A model generated the notes under the pieces. It was given only the letters and a program-made list of their open reading frames with translations. It had not been told where the DNA came from and ran no database searches. Below, in pieces: positions 46,617-56,853 of a stretch of DNA of 64,000 nt. Each line of letters begins with the position of its first letter. The first letter of the stretch is position 1. This DNA is from Physcia stellaris (Eukaryota; Ascomycota; Lecanoromycetes; Caliciales; Physciaceae): the NCBI GenBank assembly GCA_018902385.1, contig JABSSW010000029.1:310001-374000 (forward strand). Reading direction: 5' to 3'. The position numbers were made by a program, and so were the translations under genes.

Positions 46617-48061
46617 TTTTTTCACAACATTCGTTTGTGTTTTCTGCTCAATATTTTAACGAGTTCAATTTGAAACTTTCGTGCAAATTTTTCAACGATA
46701 AATTTTGAAACTTTTTCAACGATACGACTTTTTCAACGATGCGTTGTTTGAAATTTTCGAACAAATTTTTTCGATGACGTAAATTCTGTAAAGTTAAATC
46801 ATATATCGATGCGAAAATTGCAAAAACGAACGAATCGAAATTCGATAATTTATTGATTTCAAATATGACGTAAAATCGAATTGTAAAACGTGCGATCGAA
46901 CATTTGAAAAATTGCGACGTTTTGAATTTTCATGAAATGAAACATCGATATGAAATCTGATATTTAAAATTAAATAAACGATACATCATAAAACAAATAT
47001 CAATTATTTGAATAATACAATGTTGACGAAAATGCAAATCATATTATAATATTAATAATATTATTGTAAATTTCAAAAATTTCAAATATTTTTTGCGACA
47101 TCAATGATTCGATATTTATGCGATTTGATTGTAAAAATTTTATAAAATATGTCGATGCGATGCGAAAAGTTGAAAATGATCGAAAAATCGATAAAAAAAA
47201 TAATGCATCGAATGCGCAACATGCATTGCGAACATACATCGATACAAAAAATGCAAAATCGAATTTTTTTGATCTGACTAAAATTTGTCAGAAAATCAAA
47301 TCGATTAATATGCGAAAAAATCAGATATTTTCAGTTTCTTTTGATCGAGTTCTTGTTTTGCAAAATCGAATATGTAATGACTGCATAATACGTTTTCTCG
47401 AAACGATATTATGTAATTTTATCGAATTGTATCTGTACAATACGCTTTTTCGAAATTGTATTGTTTGATTTCATCGAGTTTCGAATGTGTAATAATTGAA
47501 TAATACGTTTTTTCGAAACGATACTATTTAATTTGTTCGTTTTCTTTTAACAATTGTGCGTACAACACGTCAATACGTTTTTTCGAAATTGCATTGACAA
47601 ATTGTATTTTCATTCTTTTTTTCTCGTATTTATCGAGCGACTAAGTTTCAAAAATAATAAAAAAAAAAACGATATCGTAAATTAGTCGTGTTAAATCAAG
47701 ACGAAATCACAACAAAAATAAATTTTTATCATATTCGTTAAACAATAAAACAAAACATACAACAATTTTTAAAGTTTTTTCAAATCACAAAACGAAAAAA
47801 GCGAAATATCGAATTCATTAAAACAACAACAATTTTTATGTTTTTTCAAATCACGATCGATCAACGATTAATTGAAAAAAAAAACGAACAAACAAACAAA
47901 CAAACAACATGTTTTAACTTTTTCAAAATAATGATTTTTTCAAAAAAAAATCAATATTTTTTCAAAATAAAACGAAAAGAAACGAAACGTCAATAACGCA
48001 TTTTCATGAATATTTCATTGTTTTCAACTTTTGAAACATTTGACATGATTCAATCGATAAA

Positions 48062-49078
48062 TCAATAAATGACGAAACGTTTTTGACAATGTTTGCAAAC
48101 AAAAAACGAACGAAAAATCATAAAAAATCGAAAAGAAAACGAGATAAATGAAATCGATCGTGAAAAAATCGAAAATTGACGCGAAAAGTTTTCGCGAACA
48201 TGTGTAAATGCAAATGTTTCGAATTTGATCGATTTGAAAACAAATATAATCATCGCATGAAAATATAACGTAATGCGATTTTGTATGAAATCATATTTGT
48301 TTGCGAAATTGCATTTGTCAAAATCGCGCGAAAAAAACGAACGCATTTGATGTCGTTGCAAATCAAATGAATTCGACTTTTCAACGAACATGCGAAACAA
48401 ATCGTTCACGATGAAATAAAATCTCGATGTAAAAATTCGAAACGAAATAGACGAACAAACAATGTTTGCATTTTTCGAAAATTTGCACATCGATTTGAAT
48501 GTCGCAATCGAAAAACGAAAAAATTTCGATGCCACGATTGATCGTGAAACGATTTTTGTTCAAAATATCGATTTTTTTGATGTTTCAATCGACAAAGATT
48601 TTGATGAAATAACTGATAATTCGATTATTGATTTCGATGATGCGTTTTCTGAACGTTCGCGTACAGTTTCTGATGTAAAAATCGCGAAAAATAAAAGTTT
48701 CGATGACGAGAAAAATGAAAAAATTATCGATCGAGATGACGAAACAGAAAATAAAAAAATTATCGATTCGAAAACAGATAAAACAATTAATTGCTGAACA
48801 AATTTCGACTTTTTCGCGTATCGAGTGCGAATATGCTCGTGAAATTTGATGTTGTTGTCGAATTTGCTTTTGCAACGTTTACAAATATACTTTTCAATTC
48901 GTTTCGTTGTTATGAGATTTTTTTTTTTTTTTTTCAACTTTTTCGCTTTTTGTTTGATTTTGTTTTTCATTTTTATTTCGTGTTTTCGCATCAAATAATT
49001 TTTTTGTGTTTTTTTGTTTGAATGAATCAAGAACATTTTTGATTTGTTTGATTTTGTTGATGTTATTCGTACAAACAT
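48062..49078 (-). mobile_element. Fossil of the C2H2 ORF in copy B
   Basis: Minus-strand frames retain CKRCKSKFDNNIKFHEHIRT (compare CRRCKHSVKFDSNIKLHEHI in copy A) and LQRHQMRSFFSRDFDKCNF (compare LQRHQMRSFSPRGPGKCSP). These are colinear with copy A. Proline and glycine positions are largely replaced. It is heavily broken. Confidence 0.85.
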
Positions 49079-49552
49079 CGAAAATTTTGCGTTATTGATT
49101 TATTGACGAATATGTCATTGACTAAAATGCAAATGCAAAGAAAAATGATCAAGAAAAAAAACGAACGACGATTCGAAAATGAAAAATGCGAAATTCGCAA
49201 AATGATACGAATCGTCATTTTGACTGAATGATAAATAAATTTCACGTTGAAATTTCGATATCGTAAAATATTCGTAAAAAAGTTCGATAAATAGACGAAT
49301 TCGCGAAAAATTCGTAAAATAAATAAAATGTTCGAAAATTAATTTGTATCAAAATATTGAATGTTGTCAATGCAATTGAGTCGATTTCGATTTGACAAAA
49401 CTGAATATTTTATTGAAATTGATTATTGTTAAAATATTGCAATTTTTGTTGTATTGTTTGACGATTATTTATTATTTGTTTTGACATGCGTTGTCATGTT
49501 GTTGTAATTGATATTAAATGTAACGAAAATTGTTAATTCGATTTTCATAATC

Positions 49553-49747
49553 TATTAAAAAATGTATGAATGATTATCATTTTATTGTTTTGAATTTCGT
49601 TGTTTCTTGTAACATACATAAAACGACAACACAAAAAATGTGCGAATGTCAAAACATTAATTTTAACAAAAACGCATTAATTCTTTTTCGTCAGATTATA
49701 TCAATTGATTTTTTGATTATTTTTTGCGAAAATTGTATTTTTCAACA
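49553..49747 (-). repeat. Right LTR of C2H2 element copy B
   Basis: 195 bp, partner of 46,419-46,616. It is followed directly by the tcatg target duplicate. Confidence 0.9.
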
Positions 49748-50078
49748 TCATGTAATAATAAAATCATTCATTTTGAATATCGTTTCGTTGATTTTATTTT
49801 TTTTATTTTTTTTATTTTAACGTTTACAAATTTTATTACGTGATAAAATTCGAACGCATATTGATTCGTGTCAAAAATATTCGTTTAAAAATCAAAATAC
49901 GATTAACAATTCAAATACGAAAAAAAAAAAAAATAAATCGTCGATGAAAATAAATCGAAAATCGAAAACGAACGACGAAATACGAATTTCGCGAAATGAT
50001 ATTTCGTTTTATTTTCAACGTCATGACGACAAAAAACGAATGAATATCGCATATATTGTTAGATAGTGAATAACGATG

Positions 50079-50157
50079 ACTAGTACGTGAAAGACAGATG
50101 AAGATGACTAATGTGTACTGTGAAAAAGCGAAATATGTACTGTTTCGAAGCGACTCG
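50079..50157 (-). repeat. Right terminal inverted repeat of the MULE-like element
   Basis: Inverted partner of 31,534-31,611. The saturated AT-rich sequence stops about 20 bp inside it. Confidence 0.8.
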
Positions 50158-51458
50158 ATAAAGTCAAATTCTTTGTCTCAAGATATTCAAAGCATTTCTT
50201 GAATGAACTGAAGCTCATCGTTCTTTTTGGCATTTGTGCTTGAAACCCTTTAACAGATCTGTGCATTTTAGAACTGAGCATAAAGGGCCTGACACAACCA
50301 TGCATGAATTCTAAACTCAGCTTGAAAAGTGCCATTTAAAACAAGAGGCAAGCACATCAATTGAAGACTAAGTTCCATTGGGCTTTTAGTGTGAATCCGT
50401 CTAACTCTCGCACGTGGTAAAGTTCCATCGCTATTTTGATGATCGCCGGTATGTAGTGTGTTCGGTATTCTGAGAACCATCTGTAGCCATGATAGAGAGG
50501 CATAGCAGTATTGGGACCTTTCATCGGTCAATCCATCTGGATTAGGGATTTATCGACTATTTAGTAGCTCATTTCCAGCTCGGAGGCCGATAGATACTTG
50601 GCGGTGTAATTGAGTTGAAGAGTTATTCGATTTAAAAAATTGATCGACCTGTGCTGTCAACGGCACCGCTTCTTCTCAACTAAGAAGATAATTCCACCCT
50701 CGTTCTTCTACTCTGGGTCCATAGTACCGTGCGGCTCACTTTGACTCCGCTGGGCTGGCCCATCTGCTTCATGGATAATGAGATGCTGCAGGAGTATCTA
50801 CAGGGTATTATTGGCTTTTCGGAGAGGCATGATGAGTATCCGAATGCGACATGTTCTCTCTATTCAGATGGTACCGGATAGGTTCGGTAAGGCGGGCAAC
50901 GCATTCTTGACGATTGAAGAATAGAGGAACGAGTCTGTTCTCCCGTATTCTGAACGTTCCAGTTCGGCTCTTTGTAAGAAGTTTCTTGAAGCTGGTATGG
51001 TGTGAGACGGGCTGGTTCCGCTAGATGTCAAAGGTAGCAGCAGCCTCGAATATAATCCATCTGGGACAATCGAGCAACTTAGCTTCAGAAATGAGTTCAC
51101 AGCGTGTTAAGCTGGACGTTTTGGTGAATACATGGAATAGGTCATAATCTGGCTGGAGGTTCGCTGAGAGGGAAGGTACTCTATCCCCCATTGGCAACGT
51201 ACTTTCCCAAATCACCTTTCAGGCGATAGTCGATGTGTCACCTACTAGTGAATGTGACAAACACTTTCTGTGGCAAGGCTAAAGAAGGTCATGATTATGA
51301 CACGCTTGATACAGTCAAAGCATGTGACACAAGTCAAGCGGGCATATTTCATAGGAAATTTGGCATCTTCCCTCCATCTTTTGCTCACTTTTCGCTTCCA
51401 GTCAACTTTCCACCGAAAAAGATCTTACCTGAAATCATTCAGTATGTACAGCCCTCTA
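50158..51458. other. Intergenic, no recognisable gene
   Basis: GC-balanced DNA with several frames of 60-90 codons on the minus strand and none with a motif. It may hold decayed host sequence near 50,740-50,880, where a short plus-strand stretch (FMDNEMLQEYLQGIIGFSER) looks protein-like but has no extended frame. Confidence 0.45.
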
Positions 51459-52492
51459 ATGGCGTTTCTTCCTATCATTATTCCCGTATTGGTTGCAACC
51501 GCGGTACTCGGTCAGAACCCCGTCGTAGGATGTCAGGGCGCCGAACACGATGCGTTCCTCCAGGCAATCAAACACCTGAATGCAACTAACTCTTACCCCG
51601 GGGGTCCACTTCCAACCGTGAACAGTACGATCCCCAATGGCATATGGAGCTACAACATCGGGGTGACAGTCAACAACACTGGCGGAATCTCGCAGCGGCT
51701 CTGGATCGACACGCCGAACCTCAAGGGTGTCAAATACAGCCAGGTCCCTTTCTCGGTTTTTGCGGTGGCTCTCCCAGGGCTATCGAGAAGCACCTACATC
51801 AAAGCACAGGGGGATATCGGCGACTGCGGAGCGACTCTGAGTCCAGAATGTGCCTCAGCTATTAGGGATGTAGGGGCCGTGGGGCAGGGCAGTTCCATTC
51901 AGCAGTGGAGTGATATTGGGAGTCAGCTTGATGCGAAGATCGCACTCCCAGAGTGTGCACCGTTCACGTTCGATCGGACGCCCGTGTCGAGTATGTAACC
52001 TCACTTCGAGAGTGTCGGTGTTTTGACTGACTACTGATCTTTCTCATAGTATTGTGGCCTCGCGATAAAGATAATAATCCTCCGAAAAATTACGAGTGCG
52101 ATGGCGGCGACAACGATACTCTTCAACCATTATTCAGCCTCAACGAAGACCAACAAACGGCGGACAAGACCAAATTCAACGAGACGCAGTATGATGAGGC
52201 AGTGTACCAAGTGGTGCCCTTTTTGTCGATTATCTTCTCAGCCGGTCAACACGCTGACGGAAGCCGCTTTTCCTCGTCAGAGACTCAGCTTGTCTGTATG
52301 CGTGCGAAGTACGTTCAGGCTGGGAGCAGGACTCCACCCGCGCCCGTGAACTCAACTACCCCTACCGCACCAGAAGCAACCCCTACCGCACCAAAAGCCA
52401 CGCCTACGAGCGCAGCTGTTCGCCGGCAAGACCAAGCTTTTTGTGGTGCTTTTGGGTTGATAGTATTGGGTGCTGTGATGTTTCTAAGCTGA
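51459..52492 (+). CDS. Secreted, probably GPI-anchored surface protein, 324 residues
   Basis: Two exons, 51,459-51,990 and 52,050-52,492, are joined across a 59-bp GT/AG intron; the sum is exactly 325 codons. An in-frame ATG 15 bp upstream (51,444) is an alternative start. The signal peptide is MAFLPIIIPVLVATAVLG, followed by QNPVVGCQG. The mature region has several N-glycosylation sequons (NATNS, NSTIP, NNTGG) and paired Cys (GDCGATLSPEC). Near the C-terminus a Pro/Thr/Ala repeat (APEATPTAPKATPT) precedes a hydrophobic tail (FCGAFGLIVLGAVMFLS), the layout of a GPI-anchored cell-wall protein. No enzymatic domain is recognised. It is the first gene right of transposon block 2. Confidence 0.8.
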
Positions 52493-53270
52493 ATAGACCT
52501 CTAGGCTTGGTGAGGGGTCCTTCGACATTGTAGTACCTCTATATGATTATGTCGATCACTTCTTGTAAAGCTATTGCTTTGCCTTGGCAGTTTTGCCCTG
52601 GCAGTATCATTAGTCATTGATAAAGTGGATGCATGCACCAATTTTATTTTCCCTTCAACTCCAGAAGCCTAACGTACAATACTAGAATGTCATTGATCGG
52701 GTCTTTTTCCACACGTATCCCAATCGATGTTGGCGGCGTAGATCGGGGCTCTCATGTCGCCTGCCTCACGGCCTGTCTCTCTGTATTCTCTGTCTTCCGT
52801 TATGATGTCTCGAAGATTTCTGGGCTAGCCACGAATGTTTCAAGAAGTCATCTTTTGACACCAAATGCAAACCAATCATCTCGTAACTTAGTCCATTTCT
52901 TGTTTCTTTAGGCTCTTATGAAGTGTGAAGGTAAGGCTTCAATGTCGCTAAGGCTTGCGCTGCGATGTTGGCGGCCGGTGTGAGTTGCCAGCGTCTGATA
53001 TAGTAACCACTCTGTTTTACCAGAGAATTTGTGGCCCTCAGATTATGCGGTGGCCAGTGCTGCAAAGGGGCACCGGTGGCGTGCTAGTATAGATCAACGT
53101 CTGAGATGCTAGGTAGTACCTACTAACCTTGAGATCTCTGCCACTTCAATCGAATCCAGCACTTTGGCTTGGTCGCTTTCCCTCGGATTCCGAGTCTCCA
53201 TATGTCTTTAACCAAGAGAACCCCAAACACATTGCGACTTACACTAACGTTGCAGGAAGCGACAGCGCCG
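52493..53270. other. Intergenic, no recognisable gene
   Basis: The 3' flanks of two convergent genes meet here (51,459-52,492 plus; 53,271-54,047 minus). A plus frame at 52,633-52,911 lacks features. Confidence 0.5.
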
Positions 53271-54047
53271 TTATTCCTTATGAACCACCAGTATTGCAAA
53301 AAACGGCATCGTCAAAAAATCCTCCCAATCCCACCCTTCTTCCCCATCCCTATCGACCCCCTCCACCTTCCTCGCCTTCACCCACTTCAACTCCCCGTCC
53401 ATCCCACCCACCTTAGCCGCGCTCTCATATACGCTCCTCCGCAAATGATAATTATCGAACTCTACCCTTGGCTCCGTCGGCGCGTACAAATGTGTCTTGA
53501 CCCCGTCTTCGACCTCCTCAACAACGGACATGACGATTCCCCCATATCGCTTCGGCTGCACCCGCAGGGCCTCATCCGTGAAGGTCTTCGGATCGTCTGT
53601 CGGATGTGGTACCACGCCCACAAACATCCCTCCAGCCTTCAGATTCGTGGCTATCGTCCGGAAAAACTGTGCCAGCTCCCCTGCATTGGACGCGTAGTTC
53701 AGCAGCCAGCCTGCGAACACGAAATCGAAGGGTGCACCCTCGTAAAGCCTGGGCTGTGCGCAGTCCCCATGTACGTAGGTGATCTTTGCCGATGATGAAG
53801 AGGATGTTAGCCTGCGCTTTGCGATGTCGAGCATGCGGTGGGATTGATCGACGCCGACGATGCGGGCGGCGCCCCATTGAGATAGCAGCTGGGTGTAGAA
53901 GCCTGTCCCGCAGGCGAGGTCGAGGACGGACGCGTTTCTAATGTAGGAGATGACTTCTTGCTCGACGATGGCCCGTTCAAGGCGATCGGGGAAGACTTGG
54001 CGCAGGGCGTCGTAGGCGGTTGCAATGGTGTCGTACTGTGAAGCCAT
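53271..54047 (-). CDS. Class I SAM-dependent methyltransferase, 258 residues
   Basis: The start is placed at MASQYDTIATAYD (ATG at 54,047). The frame is open further upstream to 54,248, but that part is unlike the family. Motif I is SVLDLACGTGFYTQLL (about 40-55), with the acidic motif II residue in GVDQSHRMLDIAKRR. Motif III/IV is FDFVFAGWLLNYAS, followed by LKAGGMFVGVVP (motif VI-like). The N-terminal YDTIATAYD block is typical of small-molecule methyltransferases of the UbiE/Methyltransf_25 type. The substrate cannot be deduced, and no biosynthetic cluster is visible around it. The enzyme should be cytosolic, as it has no signal or membrane segment. Confidence 0.85.
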   Translation of the reverse strand: MASQYDTIATAYDALRQVFPDRLERAIVEQEVISYIRNASVLDLACGTGFYTQLLSQWGAARIVGVDQSHRMLDIAKRRLTSSSSSAKITYVHGDCAQPRLYEGAPFDFVFAGWLLNYASNAGELAQFFRTIATNLKAGGMFVGVVPHPTDDPKTFTDEALRVQPKRYGGIVMSVVEEVEDGVKTHLYAPTEPRVEFDNYHLRRSVYESAAKVGGMDGELKWVKARKVEGVDRDGEEGWDWEDFLTMPFFAILVVHKE

Positions 54048-55099
54048 AGTGGAAGGAACTCCAATCGGGTAATGACATTCGAGATGTGATTTTGCGTAAT
54101 CGCTAGATGAGAAGAATCCAACGGGGTTCAGGATGATTCTGTACAAGTAATCATGGCGCCATGTTGCGTAAGTGTGCCTCCGTTTGGCGATGTGCAGAAT
54201 TCTGGCGACTCCCCCGCCCCAAGATGAGCACCAAAGTATTTCTGCCAAGCGCGTATCAAGATTTGCCGATCAAGCTTCAACTCGATGTTGTTTGACATGA
54301 AGTTCAAATAAGAACGAGTGAGCTAAATTGAGCGAAAGTCTTGAACATTGGGCCTAGTGGAAGCTACGAGTGCCAAGGAGTCGCAAGAGTTCTGCACATC
54401 AGAACTGAAAGCCACAGCTCGTGTATCAAATATCAATGCGTTGGCCAGCGGTTAGCAGACAGAATCCTTCTCGAATCTCAAAGCAGAAAAGGCTTTTTTC
54501 TCCTGCTTTCGCCCCTCAGCTTCTTTTGCTTCGCCGGCTTTGCAGGTTGCTTTTTGCCCTTCTTCTGTTCACTACTCTTACTGTCGCCTAGATGGCGGGA
54601 GTTTCAGGGGGCCATGGAGGGTTCTCAGCTGTCCTCAGCTAAGCAGGCTTTTGAGCAGACCTAGGCGCCAGACCGGCCCAAACACCCACAGATAAGTTCA
54701 AAGGAAGCAGTGAAGCCTCTTCATCCGCAGTGGCACTCTACGTCCGGTGTAGACCCATCAGTAGGTTTCTCAGTCTCATCATCTAAGCGTTTGAGCCAAG
54801 TTGGCAATTACATGCACTCTTGATCGGCTTTCCATGATGACAATGGCAAATATGCCGATAGGTATTCACGAGAGCTCATGGCTAAGCCTGTGCCGTTCTC
54901 TTGTTTACCATTCGCGCGCCCACTCGATGATTTCAGTGCGCCAGCTATTGGACTCATTTACGCTTTTCAGCCTGCGTGGCACAACTCGGCTCTGTATGTC
55001 GGGTATCATGGATCTTAATAAGTACTGTCTGCCCTTTGGACCCAACAAGCGAAAACCAGCCTCTCGACCCTTCCGTCCCTTCCCCCGCCACCTCCCTCA
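54048..55099. other. Intergenic, no recognisable gene
   Basis: The region upstream of the methyltransferase and downstream of the secreted-protein gene at 55,100. A plus frame at 54,341-54,664 contains one hydrophobic stretch but no other support. Confidence 0.45.
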
Positions 55100-55786
55100 T
55101 CAGACAGTAGCCAAAACCAGCGACGCCCCGCCCACCTTCCCCACCAGATCCGGCGCGACGACCTTGGCCCTTAACCACTGCGCGTCTTTTGTCAACGGCG
55201 CCATCCTGACATCGAAGCAGTCTCTGCACTTCTTTACATCCAGCACCCGATCCACCACTGTGTCCGCGACCTTCTCCCTCCGTAACGTCGTCAAGGATAA
55301 GCTGTCGGCTCGGAGCGCCGCGCTCGTAAAGCGCCCAACCAGCTGCGCCTGGGCCACGTGGATTAGTTCCGTTGTGCCAGGCTTCAGTCGTACGGCGAAC
55401 TCGCCATTCCGCTGCGGGACCTCGGTGAAAGCTGTGTCCGCGACGCAGTAGGCGCTCGGGAGCGCGAGGTAGGCCAGCAGATCGACGCAGATCTCGTCAT
55501 CTCCGCACAAGGCCTGCGTGGCATTGATGTTGTGCAGGGAGGGCGGGTTGGCTGGGTCTCTGTCGCCGCAGAGGATGGAATAGCTGTGCGGACTGTTAGA
55601 GGGTTTGCAATGAGAGCCGAGGAAGGCCAAGTTGGAGGGGCAGAGGTTCATGGGCTGCGCGCTCCGCGCGTGTAGGGAGCCGGGTTCGTGGTGGTAATGC
55701 AGAACGGTGAGATCTGAGGAGGTTGTGGGGTGCGCGAGGAGGAGGGTGGGAGCGAGGAGAAGAAGGGGCTTCCAAGGCGAGGGCAT
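55100..55786 (-). CDS. Secreted Cys-containing protein, 228 residues
   Basis: A single-exon frame with a signal peptide (PSPWKPLLLLAPTLLLAHP). The mature part has regularly placed cysteines (LCPSNLAFLGSHC, SILCGDRD, ALCGDDEICVDLL, AYCVAD, KKCRDCFDV), suggesting several disulphides, and one NAT sequon. The C-terminal half lacks Cys except KKCRDC and ends in a small hydrophobic tail (VGKVGGASLVLATV). No family is recognised. The Cys-rich secreted type is common among cell-wall proteins and effectors, but nothing specific points to either. Confidence 0.72.
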   Translation of the reverse strand: MPSPWKPLLLLAPTLLLAHPTTSSDLTVLHYHHEPGSLHARSAQPMNLCPSNLAFLGSHCKPSNSPHSYSILCGDRDPANPPSLHNINATQALCGDDEICVDLLAYLALPSAYCVADTAFTEVPQRNGEFAVRLKPGTTELIHVAQAQLVGRFTSAALRADSLSLTTLRREKVADTVVDRVLDVKKCRDCFDVRMAPLTKDAQWLRAKVVAPDLVGKVGGASLVLATV

Positions 55787-56853
55787 ATTGGGGTGGATTA
55801 GGCTAATTACCTATTGATGGATGTTGGTGCTGAGTCTGGCTGTTGAGACTCTTGGTTCCCTGGGATAATTGTCTGCGGCGGGAACGATGGAAGGGGAACG
55901 AGGAGAGTTGACGAAGACTTGATAATAATGCAGAAGCAGGACGCTTCTGAAAGGCGGAACCCAGTGTTTTGACGCGCGCATGAAGCGCAAAGGATGAAAC
56001 AAACCTGGATGACGTATTGGTCGACCTTGTGTAATCGCCTGTAGATACAGAACTTCAAGAAAATCAAAATACGACTCAATTAGGAAATTCTATGAATTTT
56101 ATTCTGCCTTATACTGATATTTTCCAACGATTTGGTGTGTATCGCGCTAAAATTTCGGCAGAAATCGGCATCCGGAACAGACATTTGCAACTGACGATGC
56201 TGGCATATTTCGCCCTAAAAAATATCTGGTTTAAGAACCGAAACCATCACGGAATTTATCGGTTCTTGAACGGCTTTCGCTGTACGAGGTACATGCATCC
56301 CTCAATTTACCCACAGATGCTATGCGCTCACCGTACTGAGTACACAACAGTCAATTTCGAGCTTCTAGGAACGTGATCTATGACGCGATGGATGTTCCGA
56401 GATCATGCTGAACTCACAGAATTGCCTCTAATCGGCATGGGGAAATGTGGGTCACGTCAGCTTACCCTATTCGCGATGACAAGCGCGACTAAAACCTTCG
56501 ACGCCACTCGGAATAACCACTCGGGAAGTCGTTTGACGAGGGTACTGTTGCTGTGTTGCGGCTCTGTGGAGACTCAAGCGCAGCTGCAGTATTCCGGCGC
56601 TTAAGCTCTACTCGATGCTTAAATAAAGACTGCATCACTGCTTCAAGTCTTGAGTGGCGTTAAAACGGGACGAGTAAGTCTCTCAATGCCTTGAAGGTCT
56701 CATCTCTACCCGCAGCATATTCTGCTACATGTAGACCAATGGCCCACGCCAATTTACCTTTCAGGTAGGCCTGAAGTCATATTGGTTTCATTGCGCAATA
56801 CCAGCAGCCTAGAGAACTTCAATGTATTTCATCGTTCGAACAGAGTAAAGTAA
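55787..56853. other. Intergenic, no recognisable gene
   Basis: Divergent promoters of the genes at 55,786 (minus) and 56,854 (plus) lie here. Plus frames at 56,092-56,376 and 56,380-56,604 have no motif or signal. Confidence 0.5.

Larger units (their letters stand above)
46419..49747 (-). mobile_element. C2H2-bearing LTR element, copy B, fully hypermutated
   Basis: The element is 3,329 bp, against 3,319 bp in copy A, and colinear with it. The LTRs are 46,419-46,616 and 49,553-49,747, and a perfect 5-bp target duplication, tcatg, lies at 46,414-46,418 and 49,748-49,752. The hairpin array (about 47,380-47,600) and the C2H2 region (48,062-49,245) are recognisable. Nearly all differences from copy A are C-to-T or G-to-A at C followed by C or T. 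It is broken in many places. It inserted into the MULE-like element independently of copy A, which lies in a gypsy element. Confidence 0.9.
31534..50157 (+). mobile_element. Candidate Mutator-like (MULE) DNA transposon holding three LTR insertions
   Basis: Inverted repeats of 78-79 bp bound the block, at 31,534-31,611 and 50,079-50,157. They share long identical runs (for example GTACGTGAAAGACAGATGAA on the right end). Inside, plus-strand frames carry a FAR1-like zinc-binding domain (31,920-32,150) and, beyond an LTR insertion, a following HNH-like motif (36,630), the order seen in MULE transposases. Subtracting the inserted LTR elements (32,434-36,396; 38,087-45,449; 46,419-49,747) leaves about 4 kb, usual for such an element. 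The transposase gene is split by these insertions and saturated with hypermutation, so the element is dead. Class assignment is inference from the two protein motifs and the long inverted repeats. Confidence 0.55.

Noticed and set aside
1400-50060. Ordinary CpG deamination after DNA methylation
   Set aside because: CpG dinucleotides are kept almost everywhere in the mutated copies; the lost contexts are CpC and CpT.
54801-55451. Plus-strand ORF of 216 codons
   Set aside because: It overlaps the minus-strand secreted-protein gene (55,100-55,786), which has a signal peptide and an ordered Cys pattern. The plus frame shows none.
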